A stretch of 64,000 bases of DNA from Sphingorhabdus rigui (GCF_014196595.1 NZ_JACIEA010000001.1:436845-500844), one strand, 5' to 3'. Shown: positions 34,976 to 44,844, counted from the first letter of the stretch. Numbers and translations: made by a program. The notes: a model not told the origin generated them from the letters alone.

Positions 34976-35014
34976 GGGCGGCGCGTAGCAAAAGCGCTGC
35001 GGGGCTGCAACGGG

Positions 35015-35566
35015 TCAGAAGTAATTGAGCGTGATCGACCAGTTTCCGGAATACACGCCGGGTGCTTGGTTTGCGCCAACATCAAGCGTGGCGCCGACCG
35101 GAAATGAAAAAACACCGTTCAACGCTGCAATCCGAAAACTTAACGGCGTAGTTGTCAAAACAGCCGTCGGCGTACTGCCGAGGACAAAATCGCGGACCTG
35201 CATAGGGGCGCCCGGACCAGTCAGCGAAATGCTGCTTGCGCCAAGCGAGATTTCGACGCGTTGCAGGAATGTCCCTTGGCCGGCAAACAATGCGGGCTTA
35301 TGTCCGCCACCATTGATTAAGGTGACACCGCCTGTTTGTGTGCGCGTTCCTGTGGGTGTGACGGTGACCGTGCCGGCTGTTGTTCCCCGAACGATCGTTC
35401 CAAAATCGAGATTGTCGTCGATGACGAAGGATAAGGGACTGACAATGGTTATTTCACCGTTGCCGGGCATCGTTCCAGCATAAGCAGGTTGCGCCGCGAT
35501 CATTGCAAAAGCAGCGAGCAGTAATGCCGTTGCTGTGCGTTGAAAAAATCGGTTGGTCCTGATCAT
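35015..35566 (-). CDS. DUF4402 secreted protein (first of two)
   Basis: A 183-residue exported protein. The signal peptide ends at QPAYA-GT when the start is set at 35566 (MIRTNRFFQRTATALL). The body has the DUF4402 plan: a beta-sandwich with LDFGTIVRGTTAGTVTVTPTG, the paired blocks ending in ISLTGPGAPMQVRDF and the C-terminal VGATLDVGANQAPGVYSGNWSITLNYF. DUF4402 proteins are pilus-like or surface proteins of unknown role. It is tandem with a second copy 72 bases upstream, both in the same direction. Confidence 0.85.
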   Translation of the reverse strand: MIRTNRFFQRTATALLLAAFAMIAAQPAYAGTMPGNGEITIVSPLSFVIDDNLDFGTIVRGTTAGTVTVTPTGTRTQTGGVTLINGGGHKPALFAGQGTFLQRVEISLGASSISLTGPGAPMQVRDFVLGSTPTAVLTTTPLSFRIAALNGVFSFPVGATLDVGANQAPGVYSGNWSITLNYF

Positions 35567-35638
35567 GCTCAAGCCATTAACCCGAAAAAGTAAAAATATT
35601 CTGTAGATCCGCGAAACAATTCCCATGCCTGCATCGAT

Positions 35639-36181
35639 TCATTGGTAATCCAACGTCGCAGTAAATGACCCAGAATATGTGCCCGCAGGCTGATGCGCGC
35701 CGACATGTAAGCGTGCAGCCACTGCAAATTGGAATATGCCGTCAGCCCGCACCACGCGGTAGTTGGGCGAATTTCCAATTTGCGCCAACGAAGCCTCTGG
35801 CCCGATCGCAAAAATGTCCACGGTCATTGCTGGACCTGGGCCAATCAAGCTGATCACCGTCGGGGAAATGCGAATACGCACGCGTTGGTCTTGCGCAGCT
35901 AGACCGGCAAATTGCGCTGCCTGATAATCGTTGCCAACGGGAACGATGCCATTGGTGGTGGTTCGCCTATTCGTCTCAGATATTGAAACCGTTCCTGCAA
36001 CATTTGCAGGAATAATACGGCCAAAATTGAGATCCTCATTGTTAGTGAATGTCAATGGCGTGACGATGACAATCTGCGCCTCGCCGGTGGCAGGTGCGGC
36101 CCGTGTTGACGAAGGCATAGCCACAAGCATGGCAATTACCGCAAAAACACAGCAAAAATATGTGTGCTCGGTGTCTGACAT
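35639..36181 (-). CDS. DUF4402 secreted protein (second of two)
   Basis: A 180-residue paralogue of its neighbour: DLNFGRIIPANVAGTVSIS, VISLIGPGPAMTVDIF and the end LHVGAHQPAGTYSGSFTATLDYQ line up with the same blocks of the other copy, but overall they are well diverged. Start set at 36181 (MSDTEHTYFCC) because a signal peptide ending near STRA-AP follows; a GTG at 36196 is possible. No chaperone or usher genes are next to the pair. Confidence 0.82.
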   Translation of the reverse strand: MSDTEHTYFCCVFAVIAMLVAMPSSTRAAPATGEAQIVIVTPLTFTNNEDLNFGRIIPANVAGTVSISETNRRTTTNGIVPVGNDYQAAQFAGLAAQDQRVRIRISPTVISLIGPGPAMTVDIFAIGPEASLAQIGNSPNYRVVRADGIFQFAVAARLHVGAHQPAGTYSGSFTATLDYQ

Positions 36182-36315
36182 GTCACAGATATACACAATA
36201 ATGGTTAATTTAAACCTTCAGGATTTGGTTGATCATTAGCAGCAGTACATCTCCTTCTCTGTACCTGTCATTTCCCGTGATTGCTTAGAAGGGCGGCGTT
36301 CGCTATCGCATACAT

Positions 36316-37233
36316 ATGTCTGAACAAGCTATCTCCATCAAAAATCTTTCCAAAAAATATGCCGGCGGCAAACAGGCGCTGAGCGATGTCAGTTTTGACG
36401 TTGCTCAGGGATCTATTTTCGGCCTTCTGGGGCCGAATGGCGCGGGTAAATCCACGCTGATCAACATATTGGCCGGGTTGGTCATGAAAAGCTCCGGCTC
36501 CGCATCGATCTGGGGTTTTGATATCGATGCCAACCCACGCAATGCCAAGGCATCGATCGGTATTGTCCCGCAGGAAATCATGTTCGATCCGTTCTTTACA
36601 CCGAAGGAAGCGCTTGAATTGCAGGCGGGTCTATATGGCGTGCCGAAGTCCAAGCGGCGGACGATGGAACTGCTGAAAGCTGTCCGGTTGGAGGACAAGG
36701 CTGATGCCTATGCCCGGACATTGTCGGGCGGCATGAAAAGACGCTTGCTGGTAGCCAAAGCCATGGTTCACGCACCGCCGGTTATCGTGCTCGACGAGCC
36801 CACGGCTGGTGTCGATATCGAGCTGCGTCAGCAATTGTGGGATTATGTGCTTGAACTGAACAAGCAGGGCGTGACCGTGGTATTGACCACCCACTATCTC
36901 GAAGAAGCAGAACAATTGTGTGATCGCATCGCTATCATCAACCATGGGCAACTGATCGCCAACAAGCCAACGCGCGAGCTGGTCGGCATGGCGCGGGAAA
37001 AGGCCGTTGTTCTGACGCTCGATCGCGATGTCACTGTCGCGCCGACCCATGACGCCTTTGAAAAATCCGAATTGGTGAATGAGCGCACAATCGAGATTAC
37101 CTATAACAAGGACCGGATGAACGCGGGCGAAGTGTTGACGACCATTCAGGGACTCGGTCTTGGGATTGTGGACGTGACAACCAAGGAAGCGGACCTTGAA
37201 GACGTTTTCCTGCGTCTCACAAGCAGTGCATAA
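36316..37233 (+). CDS. ABC transporter ATP-binding protein (YadG-like), orphan
   Basis: A 305-residue ATPase of an ABC-2 type exporter. Walker A is GPNGAGKST (39-47), the signature LSGGM (136-140), Walker B VIVLDEP (156-162) and the H-loop TTHYLEEAE. The order and spacing match E. coli YadG. Such ATPases pair with an ABC-2 permease, but here the next gene is nadB, starting directly after this stop codon (TAAATG). The permease must be elsewhere or lost. Confidence 0.93.
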   Translation: MSEQAISIKNLSKKYAGGKQALSDVSFDVAQGSIFGLLGPNGAGKSTLINILAGLVMKSSGSASIWGFDIDANPRNAKASIGIVPQEIMFDPFFTPKEALELQAGLYGVPKSKRRTMELLKAVRLEDKADAYARTLSGGMKRRLLVAKAMVHAPPVIVLDEPTAGVDIELRQQLWDYVLELNKQGVTVVLTTHYLEEAEQLCDRIAIINHGQLIANKPTRELVGMAREKAVVLTLDRDVTVAPTHDAFEKSELVNERTIEITYNKDRMNAGEVLTTIQGLGLGIVDVTTKEADLEDVFLRLTSSA

Positions 37234-38808
37234 ATGGACGTCGATGTCCTCATTATCGGATCGGGTGCGGCGGGATTAACCGCTGCGCTGCAGCTCGCAA
37301 CAAGCCGAAAAGTCGCCGTATTGGCAAAGGGCGCGATATCCGATGGTGCGACAGCCTGGGCACAGGGGGGCATCGCCGCAGTGCTTGAGCCCGGCGACAA
37401 TTTCGAAAGCCATATCGAAGATACAATGGTCGCGGGTGCCGGTCTGAACAACCGTGCGACCGTCGAATTTGTTGTCGAAAATGCGCCTGTGGCCATCGAA
37501 CGGCTGGCGAAGCTGGGCGTGCCGTTTAATCTTGAGGGCAATGACTGGCACCTGACGCGTGAGGGCGGCCACAGCCACCGGCGCATTGTCCATGTCGATG
37601 ACGCCACGGGATGGGCGGTGCAGCAGGCATTGGAAGCCGCCGCGAGAGCGCATCCCAATATCGTGCTGGTGCCCGATATGGTCGCCGTTGATTTGATCTC
37701 AGGCCGCCATCAGGAACGCTTTTCAACCTCAGGACGCGTCCATGGCGTCTATGCGCTCAACCGCAAGACGGGGCAGGTGGAAGCGTTCACTGCGCGGGCC
37801 ACGATCTTGGCCAGTGGCGGCGCTGGACGCACCTATCTCTACTCCACGGCGCCACGCGGTGCGACAGGCGATGGCATTGCGATGGCGTGGCGCGCTGGCT
37901 GCCGCGTATCGAATATGGAATTCATGCAATTCCATCCGACCTGCCTGTACAATCTTGAGGTAAAAAACTTCCTGATTACCGAGGCGGTGCGCGGCGAAGG
38001 TGGCATCCTGAAAAACCCCAAAACAGGGCATCGCTATATGCCCGATTATGACGAACGCGCAGAGCTTGCGCCGCGCGATATCGTTGCGCGCGCCAATGAT
38101 GCGGAGATTAAGCGCGACGGGTTGGAATATGTCCATTTGGATATCAGCCACAAGCCAGCAGATTTTGTGAAGGGGCATTTCCCGAACATTTATGAAAAGC
38201 TGATGGGGCTTGGCATCGACATCACGCGTGAGCCCATTCCTGTGGTGCCAGCACAGCATTATACCTGCGGCGGTGTTCTGGTTGACCTTGATGGCCGAAC
38301 CGATGCGCCGGGGCTGTATGCGGCTGGCGAAGTGACGCAAAGCGGACTTCATGGTGCCAACCGCCTTGCGTCGAATTCGCTGCTGGAATGTTTCGTCTTT
38401 GGTGACGCCTGTGCGCGCCATATTGATGCCCATTGGGACAGCCTGCCGCCACCACCGCCCATCCGCGCGTGGGACGAAAGCCGTGTGACGGACAGCGACG
38501 AAGAAGTTGTCATTGCGCAATGCTGGCGCGAAATCCGGCAATTCATGTGGAACTTTGTAGGCATCGTCCGCACAACAAAGCGGCTGGAGCGCGCGCAGCA
38601 CCGTATCGATCTGTTGCGCAGCGAAGTTGCCGATTATTACAGCCATTTCCGTGTGACGCCTGACCTGATTGAACTGCGCAACCTGGTTGAGGTCGCAGCG
38701 CTTATCATTCAGTCCGCTTTGTCACGGCATGAAAGCCGGGGGCTGCATTTCACGCTCGATTATCCCGAAACGCTAAAGGAGGCGGTTGATACCGTGTTGG
38801 TCCCATGA
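37234..38808 (+). CDS. nadB: L-aspartate oxidase
   Basis: NadB oxidises L-aspartate to iminoaspartate with FAD, the first step of de novo NAD synthesis. The 524-residue flavoprotein begins MDVDVLIIGSGAAGLTAAL (FAD-binding), with EGGHSHRRIVHVDDATGW, MEFMQFHPTCLY, TEAVRGEGG and YAAGEVTQSGLHGANRLASNSLLE. The His and Arg residues of the succinate dehydrogenase/oxidase family are in place. It follows the ABC ATPase with no gap, and its stop overlaps the dipeptidase start by 4 nt. Confidence 0.97.
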   Translation: MDVDVLIIGSGAAGLTAALQLATSRKVAVLAKGAISDGATAWAQGGIAAVLEPGDNFESHIEDTMVAGAGLNNRATVEFVVENAPVAIERLAKLGVPFNLEGNDWHLTREGGHSHRRIVHVDDATGWAVQQALEAAARAHPNIVLVPDMVAVDLISGRHQERFSTSGRVHGVYALNRKTGQVEAFTARATILASGGAGRTYLYSTAPRGATGDGIAMAWRAGCRVSNMEFMQFHPTCLYNLEVKNFLITEAVRGEGGILKNPKTGHRYMPDYDERAELAPRDIVARANDAEIKRDGLEYVHLDISHKPADFVKGHFPNIYEKLMGLGIDITREPIPVVPAQHYTCGGVLVDLDGRTDAPGLYAAGEVTQSGLHGANRLASNSLLECFVFGDACARHIDAHWDSLPPPPPIRAWDESRVTDSDEEVVIAQCWREIRQFMWNFVGIVRTTKRLERAQHRIDLLRSEVADYYSHFRVTPDLIELRNLVEVAALIIQSALSRHESRGLHFTLDYPETLKEAVDTVLVP

Positions 38809-40001
38809 AAAAACTACTCCCGCTTTTTGCCTTGGTTGCGCTCTCGCCGGCATATGCCGCGACCCCCGAAGAAACCGCGCGGGAGGTACTGGCAAAGTCC
38901 CCGATCATCGACGGACATAATGATACGCCGCACCAGATTGCGGAACTGTTCGATCGGGATTTCTCGAAATTCAATCTCTCGGCGCTGCCTGCCGATGTTC
39001 TTGCCAAAACGCATACCGATATCCGCAATGCGCGCGCCGGTTTCCTCGGCGGTCAATTTTGGTCAGTATATGTTGATGCCGCACTGCCAAAGCATGAGGC
39101 GGTAACACGCACCATCGCTCAGATTGACGTCGTGCGGCAGATGATCGCGCGCTATCCGGAGAACTTTGCTTATGCATCGACCGCCGCTGAGGTGGAGCGC
39201 GCGATGAAGGCAGGCAAGATCGCGTCGATGATTGGCATGGAAGGTGGGCATTCCATCGGCGACTCGCTTGAGATCCTGCGCCAAACTTATGCGCTCGGCG
39301 CACGCTACATGACCATCACGCACAGCCTGACGACCGATTGGGCCGACAGCGCTACCGATGCGCCAAAGCATGACGGTCTTTCACCATTCGGTTTTGACGT
39401 GCTGGCGGAAATGAACCGGCTGGGGATGATTGCGGACATCAGCCATGTGTCAGAGGCAACGATGCATGACGTGTTGGATAAAACCACGGCGCCCGTGCTG
39501 TTCACGCACAGCAATGCCCGCGCCATCACACCGCATCCGCGTAACGTGCCGGACTCCGTGTTGAAGCGTTTGCCGCAAAATGGCGGCGTGGTCATGGTTA
39601 CATTCGTCCCCGGATTCACCTCGCCCGAACGCCGCCAATGGGAGTTTGAACGGTCGGCTGTGGCAGGGCGTGCGAAAACCGAGTTTTCCGGCAACCCTGT
39701 CGGCGAGAAAGCCGCGGTAGACGCATGGATTGCGGCAAACCCACAGCCCAAAGCAACATTGGCCCAAGTCGCTGACCATATCGATCATATCCGCAAAGTG
39801 GCGGGCATTGACCATATCGGCATTGGTGGCGACTTTGGCGGTGTCGATGAACTGCCCGTGGGATTGGAAAACGTATCCACCTATCCCGCTTTGTTCGCGG
39901 AACTGGTACGTCGTGGTTATTCCAAAAGCGATCTCGCCAAAATCGCCCAAGGCAACGCCATACGCGTCATGCGCGGGGTCGAAAAGGCAGCAGGGAAATA
40001 G
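38805..40001 (+). CDS. Membrane/renal-type dipeptidase (peptidase M19)
   Basis: A 398-residue exported zinc dipeptidase of family M19. It has a signal peptide (residues 1-19), the HxD zinc motif (H38, D40 in IDGHNDTPHQ), a bridging Glu in IGMEGGHSIGDSL and later histidines in LFTHSNARAI and HIGIGGDFGG. Such enzymes hydrolyse dipeptides, including some D-amino acid forms. It is translationally coupled to nadB through an ATGA overlap, without obvious metabolic link. Confidence 0.93.
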   Translation: MKKLLPLFALVALSPAYAATPEETAREVLAKSPIIDGHNDTPHQIAELFDRDFSKFNLSALPADVLAKTHTDIRNARAGFLGGQFWSVYVDAALPKHEAVTRTIAQIDVVRQMIARYPENFAYASTAAEVERAMKAGKIASMIGMEGGHSIGDSLEILRQTYALGARYMTITHSLTTDWADSATDAPKHDGLSPFGFDVLAEMNRLGMIADISHVSEATMHDVLDKTTAPVLFTHSNARAITPHPRNVPDSVLKRLPQNGGVVMVTFVPGFTSPERRQWEFERSAVAGRAKTEFSGNPVGEKAAVDAWIAANPQPKATLAQVADHIDHIRKVAGIDHIGIGGDFGGVDELPVGLENVSTYPALFAELVRRGYSKSDLAKIAQGNAIRVMRGVEKAAGK

Positions 40002-40027
40002 CTGCCGCGGCTTTGCGTGATAAAAAG

Positions 40028-41230
40028 TTACGCAAAACCTTCGGACAAATATCGCTCGGCTATTGCAGCGTGGAGGGCGGCTCCGCGGGCCATGACGCTG
40101 TCGTCTAGGACCATGCGGTTGGAATGCAGGCCGCAGCAGGACCGCCAGTCGTCGCCCTCATGTGACGCGCCCAAGAAGAACATGGCGCCGGGCACCTTCT
40201 CAAGGACATAGGCGAAGTCTTCGGCGCCCATGATCGGCGTGTCGAGCGTCAGCCAGCTTTCTGCGCCAAACATATCCTCAACCACGGCTTTACCGAATTG
40301 AACCGCACGGTCGTCGCAGACGGTAACAGGGAAGCCTTGTTCGATATGGACCTCCGCGCTGCAACCATGCGCCGCGGCGATGCCGGGGGCGAGACGATGC
40401 AGTTCCTCCGCCACGCGCGCGCGTGACTGCGGCGACAGTGTCCGGATAGTGCCCAAAAGATGCGCGGTTTCCGGAATGATGTTGTTGGTCGTGCCCGCTG
40501 CGATTTTGGCAATGGTAATGACCGCCGGGTTAAATACGGAAATCTTGCGCGTTACCATCGTCTGAATGGCCGATACGATTTCGCAGGCAACAGGAATGGG
40601 ATCAACCGCGTCATGCGGCATCGATGCGTGGCCGCCCGCGCCCTTGACGGTAATATTCAGGATGTCAGACGACGCCAGCAACGGTCCGCTTCGGCCGCTA
40701 AACACACCGCGCGGGGCGTTGGGCATGATGTGCAAGGCAAAGGCGGCATCAGGCAGCGGATCAATCAAGCCGTCGTCGAGCATATAGCGCGCGCCATGAT
40801 GGCCTTCTTCACCGGGCTGGAACATGAATTGCACCGTGCCGGCCAGCTGGTCGCGCTTGGCGCATAGCATCTTGGCCGCACCAACAAGCATCGCGACATG
40901 GGTATCATGCCCGCACGCATGCATCGCGCCTTCGGTCAGCGAGCTATATTCAAGGCCTGTATCTTCATGGAGCGGCAACGCGTCCATATCGCCACGTAGA
41001 AGCACCGTACGGCCATTGGCAGGGCCTTTCAGCGTCGCGATGAGCCCCGTGGTCGATGGCCCTTCACGCAGCTCCAGCGGCAGGCCAGCAAGCGCGGCCT
41101 TTATCTTCACAAGTGTCTTGGGGTTTTGCAGGCCAAGCTCAGGCTCGGCATGAATGGCGCGGCGCAGCGCGATCAGGTCGGGAAGGATGTCTTCGGCGTC
41201 GTCGCGCCAGTCAGTGCTGATTAAGTCCAT
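40028..41230 (-). CDS. M20 amidohydrolase (hippurate hydrolase-like)
   Basis: A 400-residue cytosolic metallo-amidohydrolase of family M20D. The metal and catalytic blocks are GDMDALPLHEDTGLEYSS, HACGHDTHVAMLVGAAKML, PGEEGHHGARYM and ADMFGAE-like VVEDMFGAESWL. Members hydrolyse N-acyl amino acids such as hippurate or N-acetyl-amino acids. It stands alone and convergent with the dipeptidase gene. The substrate is unknown. Confidence 0.92.
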   Translation of the reverse strand: MDLISTDWRDDAEDILPDLIALRRAIHAEPELGLQNPKTLVKIKAALAGLPLELREGPSTTGLIATLKGPANGRTVLLRGDMDALPLHEDTGLEYSSLTEGAMHACGHDTHVAMLVGAAKMLCAKRDQLAGTVQFMFQPGEEGHHGARYMLDDGLIDPLPDAAFALHIMPNAPRGVFSGRSGPLLASSDILNITVKGAGGHASMPHDAVDPIPVACEIVSAIQTMVTRKISVFNPAVITIAKIAAGTTNNIIPETAHLLGTIRTLSPQSRARVAEELHRLAPGIAAAHGCSAEVHIEQGFPVTVCDDRAVQFGKAVVEDMFGAESWLTLDTPIMGAEDFAYVLEKVPGAMFFLGASHEGDDWRSCCGLHSNRMVLDDSVMARGAALHAAIAERYLSEGFA

Positions 41231-41269
41231 AGCTTAACTAGCACCACCCTGGCGCGGCCGACAACTGCC

Positions 41270-42763
41270 TTATTTTTCCAGACGTACCGTCACATATTGT
41301 GTGGCAGCACCGCGACGTTTGACGCCCAGCAAGATCGCACCACGACCGGCTGCTTGGGCTTCCTTGAGGGCGGCCGCGAGACCGGCTGCTGTGCTTATTG
41401 GTTTGTAGTTTGCCGATACGATGACATCGCCACGACGCAGACCAACCTGCGCACCCGTGCCGGTGCCCGGAACGTCAATAACGACACCCTTTGTATCAGT
41501 GGTCAAGCCAAGAGCGCGCGCGATTTCGGCATCCAGCGGAATAACGCTGATGCCCATAGCATCACGCACGACCTTTGAATCTGCCGTGTCGCTTTGCTTG
41601 TCGAAATCCTTGTTTTCTTCAGGATTGAAACTTTGCGCCAGCTTCTCTTCGGGAGGACGTGTGCCAACGGTTGCGGTCAGCTTCAGCGGCTTGCCTTCAC
41701 GTAAGATATCCAGCGGAATGCGGGTGCCAGGTTTGATATTGGCGACGATGAACGACAGCGTGGCTTCAGGCGACACATCGCGGTCATTGACGCGCAGAAC
41801 GATGTCGCCTTCTTTCAGGCCAGCCTTATCGGCGGCTTCGCCAGCAACAACGCGGGCGACAAATTCGCCGCGGTTCTTGTCCAGACCAAGCGCGTCGGCG
41901 GTATCCTCATCGACGGGCCGAATGCTGATCCCCAAATAGCCGCGTTCCGGACGGACGCCCTTTTTCAGGGACTCCACAACAGGAATGGCTTCTTCTGCAG
42001 GAATGGCAAATCCGACACCGATATTTGCGCCGACTGGCGAGATCAGGCGGTTGTTGATGCCAACGACTTCGCCCTTGAGATTGAACAACGGACCACCCGA
42101 GTTGCCGGGGTTAATCGCGGTATCAGTTTGAATGAAGCGGTCATAGGCACCACCGGCGCCAATATTGCGCTGAAGCGCGGAGATGATGCCCGCGGTCACG
42201 GTGTTGCCAAGGCCAAGCGGGTTACCGATTGCAATGACCCAGTCACCCACACGGCTTTTCTTCGAATCTGCCATTTTGACAAACGGCAAATCGGTCGCAC
42301 GGATTTTGAGCAACGCGATGTCTGACTGTGGATCACGGCCGACGATTTCGGCCTGATATTCTTTGCCGTCAAACAAGGTGACGGTCACGCGGTCAACGGC
42401 GTCGCCCGATGGACCACCCGCGACGACATGGTTGTTGGTCACAATGTAGCCATCGCTCGAGATCAAAAAGCCTGAGCCACCGCTCGCTTGGTCCTGCGTT
42501 ACGGGCCGGCGTTCGCCGGTGAGCGGGTTAAAGCTGGTCGCGACTTGCACCTTTTGACGCGTGGCGATGTTGACCACCGCTGGCTGCAACTGTGCGGCCA
42601 AGTCTGCAAAGCTTGACGGTGCGCCGCCGGGCGCGAGGTTAACTTGTTCCGAAACAGCAAGGCCGGTTTGCGCGGTCACGGGATTGTTGTTGACCAAAGC
42701 TACGGCGGCACCTGTCATCAAAAGCGCGGTGGTAACTGCATAAGCGTAACGCACGGATATCAT
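41270..42763 (-). CDS. degP: Do-family periplasmic serine endopeptidase
   Basis: A 497-residue DegP/DegQ-type protease-chaperone. It is exported, has the triad H112 (VTNNHVV), D148 (SDIALLK) and S222 (NPGNSGGPLFN), and two PDZ domains (about 285-375 and 405-495). Start at 42763 (MISVRYAYAVTT) gives the signal peptide directly; the upstream frame is not used. It degrades or refolds misfolded envelope proteins. It lies downstream of hflK-hflC in the same direction, a common grouping of membrane quality control genes. Confidence 0.95.
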   Translation of the reverse strand: MISVRYAYAVTTALLMTGAAVALVNNNPVTAQTGLAVSEQVNLAPGGAPSSFADLAAQLQPAVVNIATRQKVQVATSFNPLTGERRPVTQDQASGGSGFLISSDGYIVTNNHVVAGGPSGDAVDRVTVTLFDGKEYQAEIVGRDPQSDIALLKIRATDLPFVKMADSKKSRVGDWVIAIGNPLGLGNTVTAGIISALQRNIGAGGAYDRFIQTDTAINPGNSGGPLFNLKGEVVGINNRLISPVGANIGVGFAIPAEEAIPVVESLKKGVRPERGYLGISIRPVDEDTADALGLDKNRGEFVARVVAGEAADKAGLKEGDIVLRVNDRDVSPEATLSFIVANIKPGTRIPLDILREGKPLKLTATVGTRPPEEKLAQSFNPEENKDFDKQSDTADSKVVRDAMGISVIPLDAEIARALGLTTDTKGVVIDVPGTGTGAQVGLRRGDVIVSANYKPISTAAGLAAALKEAQAAGRGAILLGVKRRGAATQYVTVRLEK

Positions 42764-42880
42764 TCCTCTCGTATATTCAATTGGGCAGCAGGCCCGAAAG
42801 TCAGCCATTCGATGGCGTGGTAAAGCTTAACGCCAATTGAATGGATGCCATCCAATTGGTCAAAGTCATCCGTCGTTCGA

Positions 42881-43726
42881 CTAACGCCCGGTACGGAATT
42901 TCTCAAGATAAGCATTCTGCGGCGACAAGATGATGTTGCTTGATCCTTCGCCATTCTGGAATGTCTGGCGATAGCTCTGCATGGCGCGGTAGAAGTCGTA
43001 GAAACCCGGATCCTTGCCATAGCTTATGGCGTAGATGCGTGCGGCTTCGGCTTCGGCATCAGCACGGATAATCTGTGCTTCTTTCTGGCCCTCGGCATCA
43101 ATGGCAATCGCTTCCTGATTACGCGCGCTGCGCATCCGGTTATAGGCCGACTGCAGCGTTGCTGCGGGCAAATCGGCGCGCTTAATGCGGACATCAATGA
43201 CTTCTGCGCCATATTTCTTGGCTTCACGGTTCAACGCCGTCTGGATATTCTCCATAACTTCGCCGCGCTCGGCGCTGAGCAACGCCGCAAAGGTGCGCTT
43301 GCCCAATTCGTTGCGAAGCGATGATCCCAAGATTGTCTTCAACTGGTCACGCAGGCGATCTTCGGTACGGATGGTCCGATACATGACATCGGGTTGCGTG
43401 ACACGAAACCGGGCAAAAGCATCAACTTGCAGCCGCAGCTGGTCCGTGGAAAGCACTTCCTGCTGATCCATTTCGACGCTCAACACGCGCTTGTCGACAA
43501 TCTGGATTTGTTCAACAAAAGGTATACGGAAGGTGAGGCCCGCGCGCGTTTCGCCAAATTGTTCGTTCGCACGATATTTGTTCACAACGCGGTCAACCTT
43601 GCCGTAGCTGCTGATAATCGCTTGTTGCGTCTCAGGGACGATGGTGACCGACATACTCAACAAAATGAGCGTACCGATCCCAATCAATGCCAGATAAATC
43701 GGGTTTCTGATGATATTCGTCATCAT
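42881..43726 (-). CDS. hflC: HflC, SPFH-family FtsH modulator
   Basis: HflC with HflK forms a large inner-membrane cage around FtsH and tempers its proteolysis. The 281-residue protein has one N-terminal transmembrane segment (about 11-29) and an SPFH domain (TIVPETQQAIISSYGKVDRV, GLTFRIPFVEQIQIVDKRV), then a helical coiled region (RSARNQEAIAIDAEGQKEAQII). Its start overlaps the hflK stop by 4 nt. Confidence 0.96.
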   Translation of the reverse strand: MMTNIIRNPIYLALIGIGTLILLSMSVTIVPETQQAIISSYGKVDRVVNKYRANEQFGETRAGLTFRIPFVEQIQIVDKRVLSVEMDQQEVLSTDQLRLQVDAFARFRVTQPDVMYRTIRTEDRLRDQLKTILGSSLRNELGKRTFAALLSAERGEVMENIQTALNREAKKYGAEVIDVRIKRADLPAATLQSAYNRMRSARNQEAIAIDAEGQKEAQIIRADAEAEAARIYAISYGKDPGFYDFYRAMQSYRQTFQNGEGSSNIILSPQNAYLEKFRTGR

Positions 43727-44844
43727 TGCTTTTTTCCTGTCACAACAACGGGTTCAGCCTTTTGCGCGGCCTTTTTCTGAAATTCAGGGAGCGGGAGGTA
43801 CGGCGTCACGCCGCCGGTTTCGACAATCGTCTTGTCGACCTTGCCCAGCACTTGCTCCATCGTTTCGTAATATAGCCGCCTTTTGGTGACTTCGGGCGCT
43901 TCCTTATACTGCACGTAAATCTTGTCGAACTCGGCAGTTTCACCCAGAGCCAACTCGGTAACGCGGCTGGCATACGCGCGCGCATCGTTCAGATAGCTCT
44001 CGCGGCGTTGTTGCGCCGCGTTTACTTCGCGGAATGCGTCATTCACTTCCGCCGGAGGGTCTGACTGACGGATTGAAATGCTCTGCACCAACACACCGGC
44101 GCGATATTCGTCCAATATCTGCTGCATGCGGCGGCGCACTTCCAATTCGATTGCGCCACGACCCGGGCCAATGGCTTGGGTCAGATCAAAATTGGCAACG
44201 GCGGCACGCATGGCGCTTTCCGCGACTTCCTTGACCGTGCCTTCAGGGCTGTCGAGTTGAAACAGATACAGCGACGGCTTCTTGATCGACCAGCGGACGT
44301 CATAGGCCATATCGATGATACTCTGGTCTTTGGTCAGGACCAGATTTTCGCTGCTTGCCTTCGGCGAACCGATTGAGGTCGTCTGGATCTGCTTGGTATC
44401 GATTTTGGTGATATTCTCGATGGGCGAGGGCAGCGTAAAGCGAATGCCAGGCTGCACTGTGCGGGCATATTTGCCAAGCTGGGTTACAACGCCTTCTTGT
44501 TCAGGGCCAATCCGGTGAACCGTTGACCAAGCCAGCCAGAGCACCAGAAAGCCACCGACGATAAGCGGCCACCAGCTTTTGCCATCGGGCCGTTGCGGAA
44601 TGCCACCAAAGCCACCGCCTTTGCGGCGCAGCAATTCTTCCAGTGACGGGCCACGGGTGCGCGATTGTTTCGCCGCGCCTTCCGGTGTCGGGTCCCACGG
44701 ATTAACCGGATCAGGCTTTGATCGGCCGCCTTTTTCATTTGCATTACCGGATGTACCGGTGTCGTGGGAATCGTCTGAATCCCACGGTCCTTTGCCTTCT
44801 ACCGCCAAAATATGTGACCCCTGTTCGTCAATTTTTTTGCTCAT
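43723..44844 (-). CDS. hflK: HflK, SPFH-family FtsH modulator
   Basis: HflK, 373 residues, the partner of HflC. A Gly/Pro-rich cytoplasmic N-terminus (about 1-90, with FGGIPQRPDGKSW) precedes one transmembrane segment (about 92-108) and the SPFH domain (HRIGPEQEGVVTQLGKYARTVQPGIRF). The gene overlaps hflC by 4 nt. It diverges from mrp, 71 bases away. Confidence 0.96.
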   Translation of the reverse strand: MSKKIDEQGSHILAVEGKGPWDSDDSHDTGTSGNANEKGGRSKPDPVNPWDPTPEGAAKQSRTRGPSLEELLRRKGGGFGGIPQRPDGKSWWPLIVGGFLVLWLAWSTVHRIGPEQEGVVTQLGKYARTVQPGIRFTLPSPIENITKIDTKQIQTTSIGSPKASSENLVLTKDQSIIDMAYDVRWSIKKPSLYLFQLDSPEGTVKEVAESAMRAAVANFDLTQAIGPGRGAIELEVRRRMQQILDEYRAGVLVQSISIRQSDPPAEVNDAFREVNAAQQRRESYLNDARAYASRVTELALGETAEFDKIYVQYKEAPEVTKRRLYYETMEQVLGKVDKTIVETGGVTPYLPLPEFQKKAAQKAEPVVVTGKKQ

